Of a stretch of 64,000 nucleotides of DNA, positions 16,901 to 27,904 are shown piece after piece. The stretch's first letter is position 1; each line of letters begins with the position of its first letter. A program made the position numbers and the translations under genes. This DNA is from Synechococcus sp. UW140. Lineage in GTDB: Bacteria; Cyanobacteriota; Cyanobacteriia; PCC-6307; Cyanobiaceae. The stretch spans positions 1 to 64,000 of the forward strand of contig NZ_UCOB01000031.1 of assembly GCF_900474295.1 (NCBI RefSeq), written 5' to 3'. The notes beneath the pieces are model-generated. The model searched no databases, was not told the DNA's origin, and saw only the letters and a program-made list of their open reading frames with translations.

Positions 16901-18144
16901 GCCGCGAAGGCGCCAGCAGGGATGTGACGGGTTCCACGGGCGACCTGTTCACGCACTGCCTGACGCGCCCATTGATCAACAGACAGCACATCCTCAAGCT
17001 GGGGTTGGCTGATCAAGTCGTTTTTGTGTCGCTCACAGGCCGCTTCGATCACCTCGGGGATATCGAGGAAGTGAATCTTCTCTTCTAAGAACTGGGCGAC
17101 TGCTTCTTCGTTGGCGGCATTCATCACGGCAGGCATGGTTCCCCCGGCTCGTCCGGCGGCGTAGGCCAGTTGCATGCAGGGGTATTTGGCTGGGTCGGGT
17201 TTGCGGAAGTTGAGCTGTCCTACCTCGGTGAGGTCGAGCCTGCGCCAGGGGGTCTCCAGTCGCGAGGGCCAGCTGAGGCAGTAAAGGATGGGCAGTTTCA
17301 TGTCGGGCCAGCCCAGCTGCGCCAATACGGAGGAATCGGCCAGCTCGATCATGGAGTGAATGATCGACTGAGGGTGGATCACGATTTCAATGTGGTCGTA
17401 ATCAAGGCCAAAGAGGTAGTGAGCTTCGATCACCTCGAGGCCTTTGTTCATCAGGGAGGCGGAGTCAACGGTGATCTTGCGCCCCATGCTCCAGTTGGGG
17501 TGGGAGGTGGCATCGGCCACGGTCGCTTTCTTGAGGTCCTCGGCCTTCCAGTCTCTGAAGGCTCCGCCGCTGGCGGTGAGCTGGATGCGACGTAAGCCTG
17601 GGGTGGGTACCCCAGTGGAGAGGCGAGCGTTATCGGCCCAGGGAGTGCCTTGCAGGCACTGGAAGATGGCGGAGTGTTCCGAATCCGCCGGCAGCAGACG
17701 GCTGCCGCTCTTCTTCAGTTCTGGTAGCACCACCGGTCCGGCGGCGATCAGGGTTTCCTTGTTGGCAAGAGCGAGGTCTTTGCCAGCGCTGATTGCCGCG
17801 AGGGTCGGCAGCAGGCCAGCGCAGCCCACGATCCCTGTGACGACAAGATCGGCGCTATCCCAAGAAGCGGCCACGTTGAGGCCGTCGGCTCCTCCGACCA
17901 GTTGGGGAGCGGCTGAGCCGAGAATGTCTGCGCTGCGAAGCCGATCCTGAAGCTCTGGAAGCAGAGTTTCATCGGCGAGGGCGACGACCTCCGGGTGATG
18001 GTTCCGGATCTGTTCAACCAGAAGGGCCAGATTGCGACCGGCGGTGAGAGCCACCACCTTGAACTGTTCTGGGAACTCCTGGGCGATCTCCAGAGTCTGA
18101 GTGCCGATCGAGCCCGTGGAGCCCAGCACGCTGATGGCTTTCAC
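16897..18144 (-). CDS. dxr: 1-deoxy-D-xylulose 5-phosphate reductoisomerase
   Basis: A 415-residue protein from GTG 18144, which gives the family N-terminus [20 protein letters not shown]; the frame stays open upstream. The NADPH-binding loop GSTGSIG, the metal/active-site segment [12 protein letters not shown], and [19 protein letters not shown] are all present. It makes 2-C-methyl-D-erythritol 4-phosphate, the committed step of the MEP pathway that feeds carotenoids (crtL is in this window) and the phytol tail of chlorophyll. Divergent from the symporter gene at 18222. Confidence 0.95.
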   Translation of the reverse strand: MKAISVLGSTGSIGTQTLEIAQEFPEQFKVVALTAGRNLALLVEQIRNHHPEVVALADETLLPELQDRLRSADILGSAAPQLVGGADGLNVAASWDSADLVVTGIVGCAGLLPTLAAISAGKDLALANKETLIAAGPVVLPELKKSGSRLLPADSEHSAIFQCLQGTPWADNARLSTGVPTPGLRRIQLTASGGAFRDWKAEDLKKATVADATSHPNWSMGRKITVDSASLMNKGLEVIEAHYLFGLDYDHIEIVIHPQSIIHSMIELADSSVLAQLGWPDMKLPILYCLSWPSRLETPWRRLDLTEVGQLNFRKPDPAKYPCMQLAYAAGRAGGTMPAVMNAANEEAVAQFLEEKIHFLDIPEVIEAACERHKNDLISQPQLEDVLSVDQWARQAVREQVARGTRHIPAGAFAA

Positions 18145-18221
18145 GTCGATCTGGCGGTTGGATTCAGTTTCCCATGCCGAACCCTGGCAAACTTCAGCCA
18201 GCTCAAAGGGTCCCAAAGCGG

Positions 18222-19559
18222 ATGGCGGTGAAAGAACACTGGAGGTCGAACCTGGGGTTTGTGCTGGCGGCTTCCGGCAGTGCCGTCGGTTTGGGCAATC
18301 TCTGGGGATTTGCTTACCGAGCCTCTCAAGGCGGTGGCGGCGCCTTTCTTCTGCTCTATCTCTTGATCGTGCTGGTGGTTTGCCTGCCAGTGCTCGTGGC
18401 TGAGATGGTTCTGGGCCGGAGCACTGGCCAGAGCCCGTTGCTGGCGCCCGGGACAGCCGCTGATCAACGTTGGCGGCCGTTGGGCTGGCTCTTCGTCGTG
18501 GCTGCCTGCGGAATCCTTGCTTTTTACGCCGTGCTGATGGGCTGGACCGGGACCACCCTGATCCATGCGCTGATCGATGGTCTTCCCAAAAATGAGGCGG
18601 AAGCGACGGCTTTCTATGACGGACTCAGTGGTGGCCGTTCCGCATTGTTGGGCCAAGGAATCAGCTTGTTGTTGACAGCCTGTGTTGTCGCTGCAGGCAT
18701 TAGAGGGGGCATCGAACGCTTGTCACGTTGGGGATTGCCTCTGCTGTTCGTGATGTTGATTGGCCTGGTGATCTGGGCTGGGCGTTTGCCTGACGCGGTG
18801 AGCGGTTACAACACTTTCTTGCTGCACTGGGATGCAGCCTATTTGTTTGATTTAACGACCATTCGTCATGCTTTTGAACAGGCATTCTTCTCGATTGGTA
18901 CTGGCATTGGTTGCATCCTTTGTTACTCGGCTTATCTCGATCGGCGGGCGCGTTTGCCGAGGGAAGCTGTCGCCATCGTTGGCATGGATACGGCTGTCGG
19001 GTTACTGGCAGGCATGGTCACATTCCCGATCGTGATGAGCTTTGGGTTGATCGATCTTGTTGGATCCAGGCCCTTGGGCGCCATTTTTATTGCGCTGCCC
19101 ACGGGGTTGTCATCTCTGGGCGGTGTTGGTCTTGCCGTGGCGGTGATCTTTTTTGTTCTGGCTTATATCGCTGGCATTACCTCAGCGGTGTCATTGCTTG
19201 AGGTTCCTGTTGCGTCTCTGATGGATGCTCTGGGTTGGAATCGCAGCAAGGCTGTGTGCCTTTCGGCGACGTTGATTTTTATTCTCGGATTACCCGCGGC
19301 GACATCCACACCCGTGTTGTGGTGGATGGCCTCGGTGTTTGGAGGGGTGTTGTTGGTGCTGGGTGGCCTGCTCCTTTGCGTCTTGATGGGCTGGGTGCTC
19401 CCGTCGCGTTTTCAAGAGGATCTCAGCCAATCTGGAAGTTCTCCGCTTCTGCGTCGGATTCTGCTGTTGGCCTTGCGCTGGGTTTCGCCGCCGGTCGTCG
19501 CTCTCGGTCTTGTGATCAGCGTTGTTGATCTGGTGCGGAGTTGGACTGGCGCAAGCTGA
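18222..19559 (+). CDS. Sodium-dependent transporter, NSS/SNF family
   Basis: A 445-residue membrane protein from ATG 18222, which gives [30 protein letters not shown]. The sodium-site helix [24 protein letters not shown] is diagnostic of neurotransmitter:sodium symporters. About eleven or twelve hydrophobic spans follow, with [18 protein letters not shown] in the middle. It probably takes up an amino acid or similar solute with Na+. Sodium coupling suits a marine host. A longer frame reaching back to 18174 is unlikely. Confidence 0.88.
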   Translation: MAVKEHWRSNLGFVLAASGSAVGLGNLWGFAYRASQGGGGAFLLLYLLIVLVVCLPVLVAEMVLGRSTGQSPLLAPGTAADQRWRPLGWLFVVAACGILAFYAVLMGWTGTTLIHALIDGLPKNEAEATAFYDGLSGGRSALLGQGISLLLTACVVAAGIRGGIERLSRWGLPLLFVMLIGLVIWAGRLPDAVSGYNTFLLHWDAAYLFDLTTIRHAFEQAFFSIGTGIGCILCYSAYLDRRARLPREAVAIVGMDTAVGLLAGMVTFPIVMSFGLIDLVGSRPLGAIFIALPTGLSSLGGVGLAVAVIFFVLAYIAGITSAVSLLEVPVASLMDALGWNRSKAVCLSATLIFILGLPAATSTPVLWWMASVFGGVLLVLGGLLLCVLMGWVLPSRFQEDLSQSGSSPLLRRILLLALRWVSPPVVALGLVISVVDLVRSWTGAS

Positions 19560-19586
19560 GTTTGGATCGTCGCTGAACCAGAAGAG

Positions 19587-20006
19587 TCAGATCAGGGTTT
19601 GTAAAAGCATGGCCGACAGCTGGACCTCCCGGAGGAAACACAGGGAGGCCAGCATCAGCAGAATCATCGCGCCGATGAAGAGAGGCACCACCACCGCGGT
19701 GAGGTTGAGCTGAAAGACCACACTGAGGAACATCGTTGCCACTACAGCGGCGATCAGAAGGGTGGTGGCAGTGAGCAGCCCGATGGCGCGGATCGTGAGC
19801 TGCATGCGCTGCCGATAGATGCGCCGAGTTCGAGCATCCATGCCCTCGGCTTCTCCCTTTTCATGCTGCAGACGAACCTGTTTGGTGGTGTCAACGATCC
19901 GGGCCAGTCGGCCTGAGAGCACGTTCATCAAGGCGCCGATGCCGGCCAGCAGGAACACAGGTGCTACCGAGAGCTGAATCGCCTTGGACAGGCTTTCGGG
20001 TTGCAT
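19587..20006 (-). CDS. DUF2721 family membrane protein
   Basis: A 139-residue protein from ATG 20006 (a GTG/ATG at 20039 would extend it). Three hydrophobic spans: residues 10-28, 72-95 and 100-120 approximately. The basic loop LARIVDTTKQVRLQHE and RTRRIYRQRMQLTIRAI are the pattern of DUF2721 proteins. Function unknown; cytoplasmic-membrane location. It converges on the symporter gene. Confidence 0.82.
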   Translation of the reverse strand: MQPESLSKAIQLSVAPVFLLAGIGALMNVLSGRLARIVDTTKQVRLQHEKGEAEGMDARTRRIYRQRMQLTIRAIGLLTATTLLIAAVVATMFLSVVFQLNLTAVVVPLFIGAMILLMLASLCFLREVQLSAMLLQTLI

Positions 20007-20129
20007 GGTGATGGCAAAAACAAGCCAGGTGGACGGCATGACCGTCGGCTGAATCAGACCTTAGGGACGCGGTCAGAGCTTTTCATGTTTCAAGTCAGGT
20101 AGACAGGGTGCGATCACACGCGGCTACGG

Positions 20130-20363
20130 ATGTTCTGGCTGAAGCGTTGGAATTTCATCGAGAGGGCCAAGCTCGAGCGTCAGCTCTGGGATGCATTCGA
20201 GCAGCGTGAAGATCTGGAGGCCAAGGTCAAGGCGTTACGCGAGATGGTTGAGAGCGGCACGTCGACCGATCTGGCTGAAGACCGTTTTCGACTCGAGGTG
20301 TGGTCCACCACTCTTGAACGGATTCGCAAGATCGAAGTGATGATGAAGGATCAGCAGCGCTGA
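20130..20363 (+). CDS. Hypothetical coiled-coil protein, 77 residues
   Basis: A 77-residue, highly charged protein: MFWLKRWNFIERAKLERQLW, then EQREDLEAKVKALREMVESG and LERIRKIEVMMKDQQR. The heptad-like pattern suggests a coiled coil, and the hydrophobic/basic N-terminus might attach it to a membrane. No named family recognised. It is divergent from the DUF2721 gene and converges on cysS. Confidence 0.7.
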   Translation: MFWLKRWNFIERAKLERQLWDAFEQREDLEAKVKALREMVESGTSTDLAEDRFRLEVWSTTLERIRKIEVMMKDQQR

Positions 20364-20385
20364 CCCTTCTGCTCGCCGTCCAGGA

Positions 20386-21888
20386 TCAAGCCCGCCTCCA
20401 CTCCGTGATCCCACCAGGCTTGTCGATCAGTTCGATGCCCTGGGCGGTCAGTTCGTCGCGGATGCGGTCGGCTTCTGCGAAGTTCTTGGCGGCCTTGGCC
20501 GCTTTGCGCGCTTCGATCGCAGCCTGGATCGTGGCGTCATCGGCCGCGCCCGCTTGCTCCGCTCCAGGGTGTTCTTCCTCGCTTAGGCCGAGCACGGCAG
20601 CAAGTTCCCGCAGCAGAAGCCATCGATTCCGAAGGTCTGCAAGTTCTTCGGTGGATTGCTCTGGCTGGTCGCCTCGGTCAAGACGATTGGCGATGCCGCG
20701 CAGGGGCCGCGCTAGGTCGAACAGGACTGCAAGGGCTCCGGAGCTGTTGAGGTCATCGTCCATGGCCGTGATGAACCGGTCCCGGAACGAATCAAACCCA
20801 TCGTTTTGGCTGGCCGAGGCGGTTTGCGCGCCTTTGGAAAGGGCAGGTGCGTCAGGCCAGCGCAATGCGGCTGCATGGTGGTGACCAAGGGCAATGGCTG
20901 CGTTCAGTCCTTTCCAGCCTGTTGTGGCTGCATCCAGCGCTTCTTTGGTGAAGTCCAGGGGCTTGCGGTAGTGGGCCTGTAATACGAACAGGCGTAAGGT
21001 CATGGCCGACACACCATCGTCGAGCAGGGCTCGGATGGTGGTGAAGTTGCCCAGAGATTTCGACATCTTTGTGCCGCCGACATTGACCATGCCGTTGTGC
21101 ATCCAGAGTTTGGCTAGCGGCTCTCCATTCGCTGTTTCGGATTGAGCGATCTCGTTTTCGTGGTGGGGAAAGACCAGGTCGCCACCACCCAAATGGATGT
21201 CAATCGTGGGTCCGAATTCCTGGCGCACCATGGCAGAGCATTCGATATGCCATCCAGGTCGGCCGGGACCCCAGGGGGAATCCCAGCTTGGCTCACCATC
21301 TTTCGCCTTTTTCCAGAGGGCAAAGTCGAAAGGATGGCGTTTGCGATCGTCTTCCTGATCGTTGGTGCGCCCACTGGCGCCTTGCTGCTGGTCGTTGGGA
21401 TCGCGGCCACTGAGTTGGCCGTAATTATTCGCTTTGGAGATATCGAAGTAAACGTCACCACTAGAGCTGTATGCAGCTCCTTTGTTTTCCAGCTCGCTAA
21501 TTAATGTCTGGATTCCATCAATGCACCCTGTCGCTCTAGGCATGCGGTCGGCAGGTAGGATGTTTAGTCTTGCCATGTCGACTTCAAAGGCTTCAATATT
21601 GCGCTCGCTTACTTCTTCCATTGTGCTGCCTTCTGCGGCAGCCTTGTTGAGGATTTTGTCGTCAATATCGGTGTAGTTTTGTACAAAAGTGACCTCGTAT
21701 TCCTTCCAAATTAAGTAACGGCGCAGTACGTCCCAATTGATATAACTGCGGGCATGGCCCAGATGGCAGAGGTCATAGACAGTGACCCCACAGCAATAGA
21801 TCGACGCCTTACCAGGCTTCAGTGGCTCGAACGTTTCTGTTCGATTCCGCAGGCTGTTGGTGAAGCGAAGGGGCACAGGTCTGGCCAA
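20386..21888 (-). CDS. cysS: Cysteinyl-tRNA synthetase
   Basis: A 500-residue class I synthetase. The HIGH-type motif is CHLGHARSY, zinc ligands are in [10 protein letters not shown] and GWHIECSAM with [10 protein letters not shown], and the KMSKS motif is [10 protein letters not shown]. An insertion rich in Q/N/D/E (residues about 165-185) is visible. It charges tRNA-Cys in the cytoplasm. It lies 28 bases after polA on the same strand and is probably co-transcribed with it. Confidence 0.95.
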   Translation of the reverse strand: MARPVPLRFTNSLRNRTETFEPLKPGKASIYCCGVTVYDLCHLGHARSYINWDVLRRYLIWKEYEVTFVQNYTDIDDKILNKAAAEGSTMEEVSERNIEAFEVDMARLNILPADRMPRATGCIDGIQTLISELENKGAAYSSSGDVYFDISKANNYGQLSGRDPNDQQQGASGRTNDQEDDRKRHPFDFALWKKAKDGEPSWDSPWGPGRPGWHIECSAMVRQEFGPTIDIHLGGGDLVFPHHENEIAQSETANGEPLAKLWMHNGMVNVGGTKMSKSLGNFTTIRALLDDGVSAMTLRLFVLQAHYRKPLDFTKEALDAATTGWKGLNAAIALGHHHAAALRWPDAPALSKGAQTASASQNDGFDSFRDRFITAMDDDLNSSGALAVLFDLARPLRGIANRLDRGDQPEQSTEELADLRNRWLLLRELAAVLGLSEEEHPGAEQAGAADDATIQAAIEARKAAKAAKNFAEADRIRDELTAQGIELIDKPGGITEWRRA

Positions 21889-21916
21889 ACACTAGATGGA
21901 GGTTACGGCGAAGCCC

Positions 21917-24900
21917 TTACTTCGCCTCCATCCAATTCGCCCCGCTGCCGGTTTCTACTACCAGGGGCACGGTCAGCTGAACGGCGTTTTCCATGGTGCT
22001 CACCACTAGCTCCTGCACGCTGTCGAGAGCGGCAGGATCCACCTCCAGCACCAGTTCGTCATGCACCTGAAGCAGCAGACGTGCTGGCAGCCCCTGCTGT
22101 TCGAGGCCAGCTTGCAAGTGCACCATCGCCAGCTTGATGATGTCGGCGCTGGAGCCCTGAATGGGAGCGTTGGCTGCCGCCCGCAGTTGCTGGGCTTCCA
22201 GGCCACCGCGGCGGGCCACCTCCAGATCGATCTCCAAAGGGTCTTTGCCCAACAAACGGCCGAGGCCATTGCGGTCGAAATGGAAGGGACGGCGCCGACC
22301 CAGGATCGTTTCCACGAAGCCGCGGCTGAGGGCTAGGCGTTCTTGCAGCTCCAGAAAAGCGAACACCTTTGGATAGCGCTGCTTGTACTTGGTCAAGAAC
22401 TCCTTGGCTTCGGCTTGGCTGACGCCGGTCTCGCGGGCGAAGCGCTGGGCGCCCATGCCGTAGATCACGCCGAAATTGATCGTTTTACCCAGCCGGCGCT
22501 CATCAGCACTGACCTCCTCCTTGTCGAGCAGCAGACGGGCCGTGAGGGCATGAACGTCATCACCGTTTTGATAGGCCTGCTGCAGTACGTCTTCGCCGGA
22601 GAGGTGGGTGAGAATACGCAGCTCGATCTGGGAATAGTCGGCACTGAGCAGCTGCCAGCCTTCTTGAGGCATGAAGGCTTTGCGAATCCGGCGTGAGAAC
22701 TCCGTTCGCACCGGGATGTTCTGAAGGTTGGGATTGCTGCTGCTGAGGCGGCCGGTTGCTGTGACCGCCTGATTGAAGTCGGTGTGGACCCGCCCGGTTT
22801 CTGCTTCAAGCAGCTGGGGCAAGGCTTCGACGTAGGTGCTCTTGAGTTTGCTGAGCACACGGTGCTCCAGCAGCAGCGGCACAACCGGATGGTCGCCCTC
22901 CAGCTTTTCGAGCACGGTGGCATCGGTGCTCCATCCGGTCTTGGTGCGCCTGGATTTCTTGCGGTTGAGCCCGAGACTGTCGAACAGCAGCTCACCCAGT
23001 TGCTTGGGTGAGGCGAGGTTGAAGCTGGCACCAGCCACCTCTTGGGCTTCGCTCTCGAGGCGTTCAAGGGTGGAGCCAAGCTCTGCCGAGAGCTCCTTGA
23101 GATAGGGCACATCAATGCGGATACCGGTTGCCTCCATCAGGGCCAGCACCGGTTCGAGTGGTAGCTCCACTTGGTCAAGCAAGGCTGGCAGTTGCTTGCC
23201 CTGTGCCTGCAGCTGTTGGCGTAGGTCCAGGGCGAGGCGCCGGGTGAGGTGCACATCCATGGCGCAATACAGCGCCGCCTCATCCAGCGGCACTGCCGCA
23301 AAAGTGCTGGCCTTGCCGTCTTTCTTTTTCCCGACCAGATCGGAGAACAGGGTTGGGGTAATGCCGTAATCGCGCTGGGCCATCAGATCGAGGCTGTGCT
23401 TGGCCGCGGCATCGCGCAGATAGTCAGCCAGCAGCGTGTCCATCACCACGCCCCCCAGCATCAGACCATGGCGCAGCAGGATCAGGCGGTCGTATTTGGC
23501 GTTCTGCAGCGCTTTGGGGTGATCTGTGCTGGCGAGCCAAGGCGCTAGGGCCTGGAGCACGGCATCGAGCGGAAGCTGATCGGGGAGAGCCGGCTCTGCT
23601 TCCCCTTCGGCTGTTGCGGCAGGTGTATGACCCACCGGGATATAAGCCAGGTTCCCGGGCTCCTGGCCCCAGCAGAACCCCAGTCCCACGAGTTGGGCCT
23701 TGAACGGATTGAGATCGCTGGTCTCGGTGTCGAAAGCGACAGGCTGCTGTTTGTCTTGGTGGCTGTTCAGGCGTTCCACCAGGGCACTTAGCTGGGCTTC
23801 TGTCTGGATCAGCTGGGGCTGCAGAGACGGCTTGTTGGAAAGCTCCTCTGCTGACGCAGCAGCCTTGCCGTCTGGGGCTGGAACCGGCTCGCTGCCCTTT
23901 TTGGCGTGGGTTCGAGACCCGGTGGTGGTGGTGTTCTGCAGCTGGTGCTTGTTGGCCGCAAGACCACCGGTGGAGAAGGTGGCGACGAAGGCCGGCACCT
24001 GTCGCACCAGGCTGTTGAGCTCAAGGGCCTCAAGCCGCGATTCGAGCCCTTCGGCATCCACTGGCCCCAGCTCCAGTACGGGCTCCTCCGGCAGGGGGAT
24101 GTCCACCAGGATCTCGGCTAGCTCGCGTGAGAGGTAGGCCTTGTCGCGGTCGTTGCTGAGCTTGCCCTTGAGCGCCCCTTTGATCGCACCTCGGCTTGCT
24201 TTGGGACCTTCCGCCTCCACTTTGCTCAGCGCCCGGTAGACGGCATCCAGATCTCCGTTCTCCTTGAGCAGATTGATGGCGGTCTTGGGGCCGACGCCTT
24301 TCACGCCTGGGATGTTGTCGGAGCTGTCACCGGTGAGGGCCTTGAGATCTACCACGGAGGTTGGGGCGACGCCGAGCTTGGCCACCACTCCCTCTTCGTT
24401 GATCAGGGTTGGCCCGCTGCTGCGGGCGTAAGGACCACCACCCATGTACATCACTGCGATATCCCGGTCGTCATCAACCAGTTGGAACAGATCCCTATCG
24501 CCGCTGAGGATGCGAACTCGCCAACCTGCATCGGCGGCCCGGTTCGCCAGGGTGCCAAGGACATCGTCGGCTTCGTAGCCAGGCGCCAGGCAGAGGGGTA
24601 ACTGCAGCTGGAGGCGAAGGATCTCCTGCAGCTGATTGAGGTCTTGGAAAAAGACCTCAGGTGCTTCATCACGATGGGCTTTGTAGTTCGGGTCCGCCTT
24701 ATGACGGAAGGTGGGCTCGGGGGTGTCGAAGGCGATCGCTACACCCTGAGGTGTCAGCGTCTTGCAGTTGTCGAGAAGGGCCTTGAGGAACCCATAAGTG
24801 ACGCTTGTGGGGATGCCGTCTTTGGTGGCGAGCCCCCCTTCCCCACCTTTGCTGAAGGCGTAGAAGCTGCGGAAGGCCAAGGAATGGCCATCCACCAGCA

Positions 24901-24931
24901 GCAGCAGGGGGTTCTCCGGAGAAGGGCTCAT
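21917..24931 (-). CDS. polA: DNA polymerase I
   Basis: A 1004-residue polymerase with three domains: 5'-3' exonuclease (residues 1-300, LLLVDGHSLAFRSFYAF and GDRDLFQLV), 3'-5' exonuclease (about 385-600, FDTETSDLNPF and the later AMDVHLTRRL), and polymerase (600-1004; motif A SADYSQIELRIL, motif B KTINFGVIYGMG, motif C QVHDELVLEV). The FDTET motif suggests that the proofreading site is intact. An additional low-complexity linker (about 320-380) makes it slightly longer than the E. coli enzyme. It fills gaps and removes RNA primers. Upstream is an HlyD-type gene, downstream cysS. Confidence 0.96.
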   Translation of the reverse strand: MSPSPENPLLLLVDGHSLAFRSFYAFSKGGEGGLATKDGIPTSVTYGFLKALLDNCKTLTPQGVAIAFDTPEPTFRHKADPNYKAHRDEAPEVFFQDLNQLQEILRLQLQLPLCLAPGYEADDVLGTLANRAADAGWRVRILSGDRDLFQLVDDDRDIAVMYMGGGPYARSSGPTLINEEGVVAKLGVAPTSVVDLKALTGDSSDNIPGVKGVGPKTAINLLKENGDLDAVYRALSKVEAEGPKASRGAIKGALKGKLSNDRDKAYLSRELAEILVDIPLPEEPVLELGPVDAEGLESRLEALELNSLVRQVPAFVATFSTGGLAANKHQLQNTTTTGSRTHAKKGSEPVPAPDGKAAASAEELSNKPSLQPQLIQTEAQLSALVERLNSHQDKQQPVAFDTETSDLNPFKAQLVGLGFCWGQEPGNLAYIPVGHTPAATAEGEAEPALPDQLPLDAVLQALAPWLASTDHPKALQNAKYDRLILLRHGLMLGGVVMDTLLADYLRDAAAKHSLDLMAQRDYGITPTLFSDLVGKKKDGKASTFAAVPLDEAALYCAMDVHLTRRLALDLRQQLQAQGKQLPALLDQVELPLEPVLALMEATGIRIDVPYLKELSAELGSTLERLESEAQEVAGASFNLASPKQLGELLFDSLGLNRKKSRRTKTGWSTDATVLEKLEGDHPVVPLLLEHRVLSKLKSTYVEALPQLLEAETGRVHTDFNQAVTATGRLSSSNPNLQNIPVRTEFSRRIRKAFMPQEGWQLLSADYSQIELRILTHLSGEDVLQQAYQNGDDVHALTARLLLDKEEVSADERRLGKTINFGVIYGMGAQRFARETGVSQAEAKEFLTKYKQRYPKVFAFLELQERLALSRGFVETILGRRRPFHFDRNGLGRLLGKDPLEIDLEVARRGGLEAQQLRAAANAPIQGSSADIIKLAMVHLQAGLEQQGLPARLLLQVHDELVLEVDPAALDSVQELVVSTMENAVQLTVPLVVETGSGANWMEAK

Positions 24932-25006
24932 CGATGCGGTGGCGGTGCAGCAGGAGAGGCGGTGGCCTCAGGTGGTGGTGGCAAGAAGCCTCTCAGTTCA
25001 GGCGGC

Positions 25007-26176
25007 TCAGTCGCGATTTTTGGCCCAGGGGGGCAGGTCGATGAACACTTGGGTTCCAGGCTTCACACCATCAAGGATGGCGGTCTGACTGCCGCTACTG
25101 GATCCAAGCTCCACTGCCTGGAAGCGGGGCTGATCCTGATCCCCCACCAGCAGAACCCCTGGCTTACCGCTTTCAGTCACGATCGCCACCGTCGGTACCA
25201 AGGTGCTTGGTCTGGTGCTTCCGGTCTGAAAATCAACGTCGACGGTCATGCCGATGCGCAGATCTGGGGCGGGATCCACCAAGTCAAGCTCCACTTCAAA
25301 GGAGGTGACGTTGTCGGTTTTGATCGCTCGCGGCGCGATCTCTTTCACCTGGGCTGAGAAGCGCTGGTCGGGAAAGGCGTCAACGCGAACACTGGCGTTT
25401 TGGCCGATTCGAATCCGGCCGATGTCGCTCTCTGGCACCTTGGCCGCCACCTCAAGCCCTTGGGAGAGTTCCACGATCGAAGCGCTGGTGGCTCCTGCTG
25501 AGGCCGATGCGGCTGTCGTGGGAGTAACGAAGGCGCCAGGTTCTGCGAAGCGTTGGGTGATTTTGCCGGCGAACGGGGCACGGATCAGGAGTTCATCTCC
25601 TTCCACATCACGCTGTTGGATCCGTTCACGCGCTGCAGCCAGGGAGGCCCTACTGGTGAGGTAGCGGGCTCGGAAGTCGTCGAGATCGGCGGCGCTGATG
25701 GCCCCCCGCTCGTACAGGGTCTTGCGGCGTCGGTAATCAGCTGCACGGGCGTCAAAATCTGCCTGGGCCTGGCGTTCGAGGGCCTGCAATTCATCGAGGC
25801 GATCACGGAAATCCCCGGGGTCCATGCGGGCGAGCACTTGGCCCTTGCTGACAGCGTCACCCTCATCGACCAGCAAGGCCTCAAGCAGTCCTTGACGTCT
25901 TGGGCTGACGTTCACCCGTCGCACTGCTTCTAGTTCACCGCTGGCGGTCACGACACCGGGCAGCGTGCCCCGCTCCGCCGCCACTGTGTAAGCAGACAGA
26001 TCACGGTTATTCCGGCCAGGTCCGAGGAACCAGACAAAACCTGCTCCCAGCAGGAGCGATGCCCCGGCTAGCGCTGCCAGGGTGCGGCGTCGGCGTCTCA
26101 GGCCGCTGAGTCTGATAAGTGGCGTCAATCCCTTGTCGGATAGGGGCGTGGGGCGCAGGCTGGTTGGTGTGGCCAT
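25007..26176 (-). CDS. HlyD/MFP-type efflux adaptor (periplasmic)
   Basis: A 389-residue protein with an N-terminal membrane anchor (LAALAGASLLLGAGFVWFL, residues 34-52), then the lipoyl/hairpin half-motifs (GVVTASGELEAVRRVNVSPR, GLLEALLVDEGDAVSKGQVLA), a long coiled coil (residues 115-170) and the beta-barrel domain (APFAGKITQRFAEPGAFVTP). It resembles DevB/MacA-type adaptors that link an inner-membrane pump to an outer-membrane channel. No ABC or RND partner is adjacent, so the pump is elsewhere. It precedes polA by 75 bases on the same strand. Confidence 0.85.
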   Translation of the reverse strand: MATPTSLRPTPLSDKGLTPLIRLSGLRRRRRTLAALAGASLLLGAGFVWFLGPGRNNRDLSAYTVAAERGTLPGVVTASGELEAVRRVNVSPRRQGLLEALLVDEGDAVSKGQVLARMDPGDFRDRLDELQALERQAQADFDARAADYRRRKTLYERGAISAADLDDFRARYLTSRASLAAARERIQQRDVEGDELLIRAPFAGKITQRFAEPGAFVTPTTAASASAGATSASIVELSQGLEVAAKVPESDIGRIRIGQNASVRVDAFPDQRFSAQVKEIAPRAIKTDNVTSFEVELDLVDPAPDLRIGMTVDVDFQTGSTRPSTLVPTVAIVTESGKPGVLLVGDQDQPRFQAVELGSSSGSQTAILDGVKPGTQVFIDLPPWAKNRD

Positions 26177-26279
26177 GGCCCCCAGGTCTTAACTGTTCTC
26201 AACAAGTCTCGCGCGCCGGCGGCCTTCATGGTGATTGGGTGTGCAGATCATCGGAGTGCGACCCAGTTAGATTCCCGCG

Positions 26280-27371
26280 ATGCTTAAAGCCGGAATCGTT
26301 GGCCTCCCCAACGTGGGGAAGTCGACCCTCTTCAATGCCCTGGTGGCCAATGCCCAGGCCCAGGCAGCCAATTTCCCGTTCTGCACGATCGAACCCAATG
26401 TGGGCACCGTGGCAGTCCCGGACGCGCGTCTGCAGAAACTGTCTGACCTGAGCTGTAGCAAGGAGATCATCCCGACTCGAATGGAGTTTGTCGATATCGC
26501 TGGCTTGGTGAAGGGAGCCAGTCAGGGTGAGGGCCTGGGCAATAAGTTTCTGGCCAACATCCGCGAGGTCGACGCGATCGTGCACGTGGTGCGCTGTTTT
26601 GAGGATGAGGACGTGATCCACGTCTCCGGTTCGGTGGGGCCTGCCCGTGATGCAGAGGTCATCAATCTGGAGCTTGGCCTTGCGGATCTGGCCCAGATTG
26701 AGAAGCGTCGCGAGAGGCTGAAGAAGCAGATGCGCACCAGTAAGGAAGCGCAAGTGGAAGATGAAGCGCTGCAGCGCATTCAGGAGGTGCTTGAGCAGGG
26801 TGGAGCAGCGCGAAGCGTGACTCTGAATGAGGATGAAGCCGAAATGATCAAGCCCCTCGGCTTGCTCACTGCCAAGCCGATTATTTATGCCACCAATGTG
26901 AGTGAAGATGACTTGGCGCAGGGCAACCGCTTCTGTGAGGAAGTTGTTGAACTCTCTGGCAAGGAGGGAGCCGAAACGGTGCGCATCTCGGCTCAGGTAG
27001 AAGCTGAGCTGATCGAGTTGGGTGAGCAAGAGCGTGCCGATTACCTCGAGGGACTTGGCGTTATTGAGGGCGGCCTGCATAGCTTGATCAAAGCCACCTA
27101 TCGGCTGCTTGGCTTACGCACTTACTTCACCACTGGAGAGAAGGAAACCCGTGCCTGGACATTCAAGGCAGGCATGACGGCACCTCAGACCGCCGGGGTC
27201 ATTCACACTGATTTTGAACGGGGCTTCATCCGTGCCCAGACGATTGGCTGGGAGAAGCTGCTGGAGGCGGGCTCTCTAGTGGAAGCACGCAACAAAGGTT
27301 GGCTGAGAAGCGAAGGTAAGGAATATGTGGTGGAAGAGGGGGATGTGATGGAGTTTTTATTCAACGTTTAA
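26280..27371 (+). CDS. ychF: YchF/OLA1-type GTP/ATP-binding protein
   Basis: A 363-residue Obg-like ATPase. G1 is GLPNVGKST (residues 8-16), followed by [20 protein letters not shown] (G3 region), a non-canonical NxxE motif region, and a TGS domain at the C-terminus ([29 protein letters not shown]). YchF binds ribosomes and prefers ATP. It diverges from the HlyD gene, with promoters in 26177-26279. A weak CCCC-ATA-GGGG hairpin lies after the stop. Confidence 0.95.
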   Translation: MLKAGIVGLPNVGKSTLFNALVANAQAQAANFPFCTIEPNVGTVAVPDARLQKLSDLSCSKEIIPTRMEFVDIAGLVKGASQGEGLGNKFLANIREVDAIVHVVRCFEDEDVIHVSGSVGPARDAEVINLELGLADLAQIEKRRERLKKQMRTSKEAQVEDEALQRIQEVLEQGGAARSVTLNEDEAEMIKPLGLLTAKPIIYATNVSEDDLAQGNRFCEEVVELSGKEGAETVRISAQVEAELIELGEQERADYLEGLGVIEGGLHSLIKATYRLLGLRTYFTTGEKETRAWTFKAGMTAPQTAGVIHTDFERGFIRAQTIGWEKLLEAGSLVEARNKGWLRSEGKEYVVEEGDVMEFLFNV

Positions 27372-27525
27372 ACGTTCAGTTTCCTTATACGCATGGATGC
27401 TGAACCCCCAAACCCCATAGGGGCCTCGTCTCTGGCTAGTTAGGTTATACCTATCGACTGCATCATCCACAATCACCCACTGAATGTAGAAGCAGTGATC
27501 AAGGAATGGGTTTAGTGCTTATGCT

Positions 27526-27729
27526 TCAACTAAGCTCAATGCAATCATACTTAAGTTGCATATCAACTCCCATCACCATCAAGAAATCTAGTTCTGTCTG
27601 ATCGGAAAGGAGTAGGCAAGTTCGTTCCACTCCGTCTTTCTGATAACAGTAAGTATCGAACATTTCGGGATCCCTCGATGACTCAAAAACGTCACCATTC
27701 CTCAAGACAAACCGAGTCACTTCCATCAA
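27526..27729 (-). CDS. Hypothetical protein, 67 residues
   Basis: A 67-codon frame on the minus strand, MMEVTRFVLRNGDVFESSRDPEMF..., acidic and soluble, ending YDCIELS. It sits in an AT-richer, gene-poor stretch (27.4-30.7 kb) that looks different from its surroundings. No motif recognised. The methionines at residues 1 and 2 make the start unsure. Confidence 0.5.
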   Translation of the reverse strand: MMEVTRFVLRNGDVFESSRDPEMFDTYCYQKDGVERTCLLLSDQTELDFLMVMGVDMQLKYDCIELS

Positions 27730-27904
27730 GCATCTATTCTTCTTGTAGCCATCACCTCTTCAGAGGTCAGGTGATGATCGCTACCAAGTGTGGAAGTGCT
27801 AACTCTTTAAAGGCCGACCGGTTTTGAACTGATCAGCCTTGTGCGCGCTCCTTCTCTCTCAAAAACCGCATGAGGAGGTTATGGGCCCTAGATGGTTCCA
27901 ATAA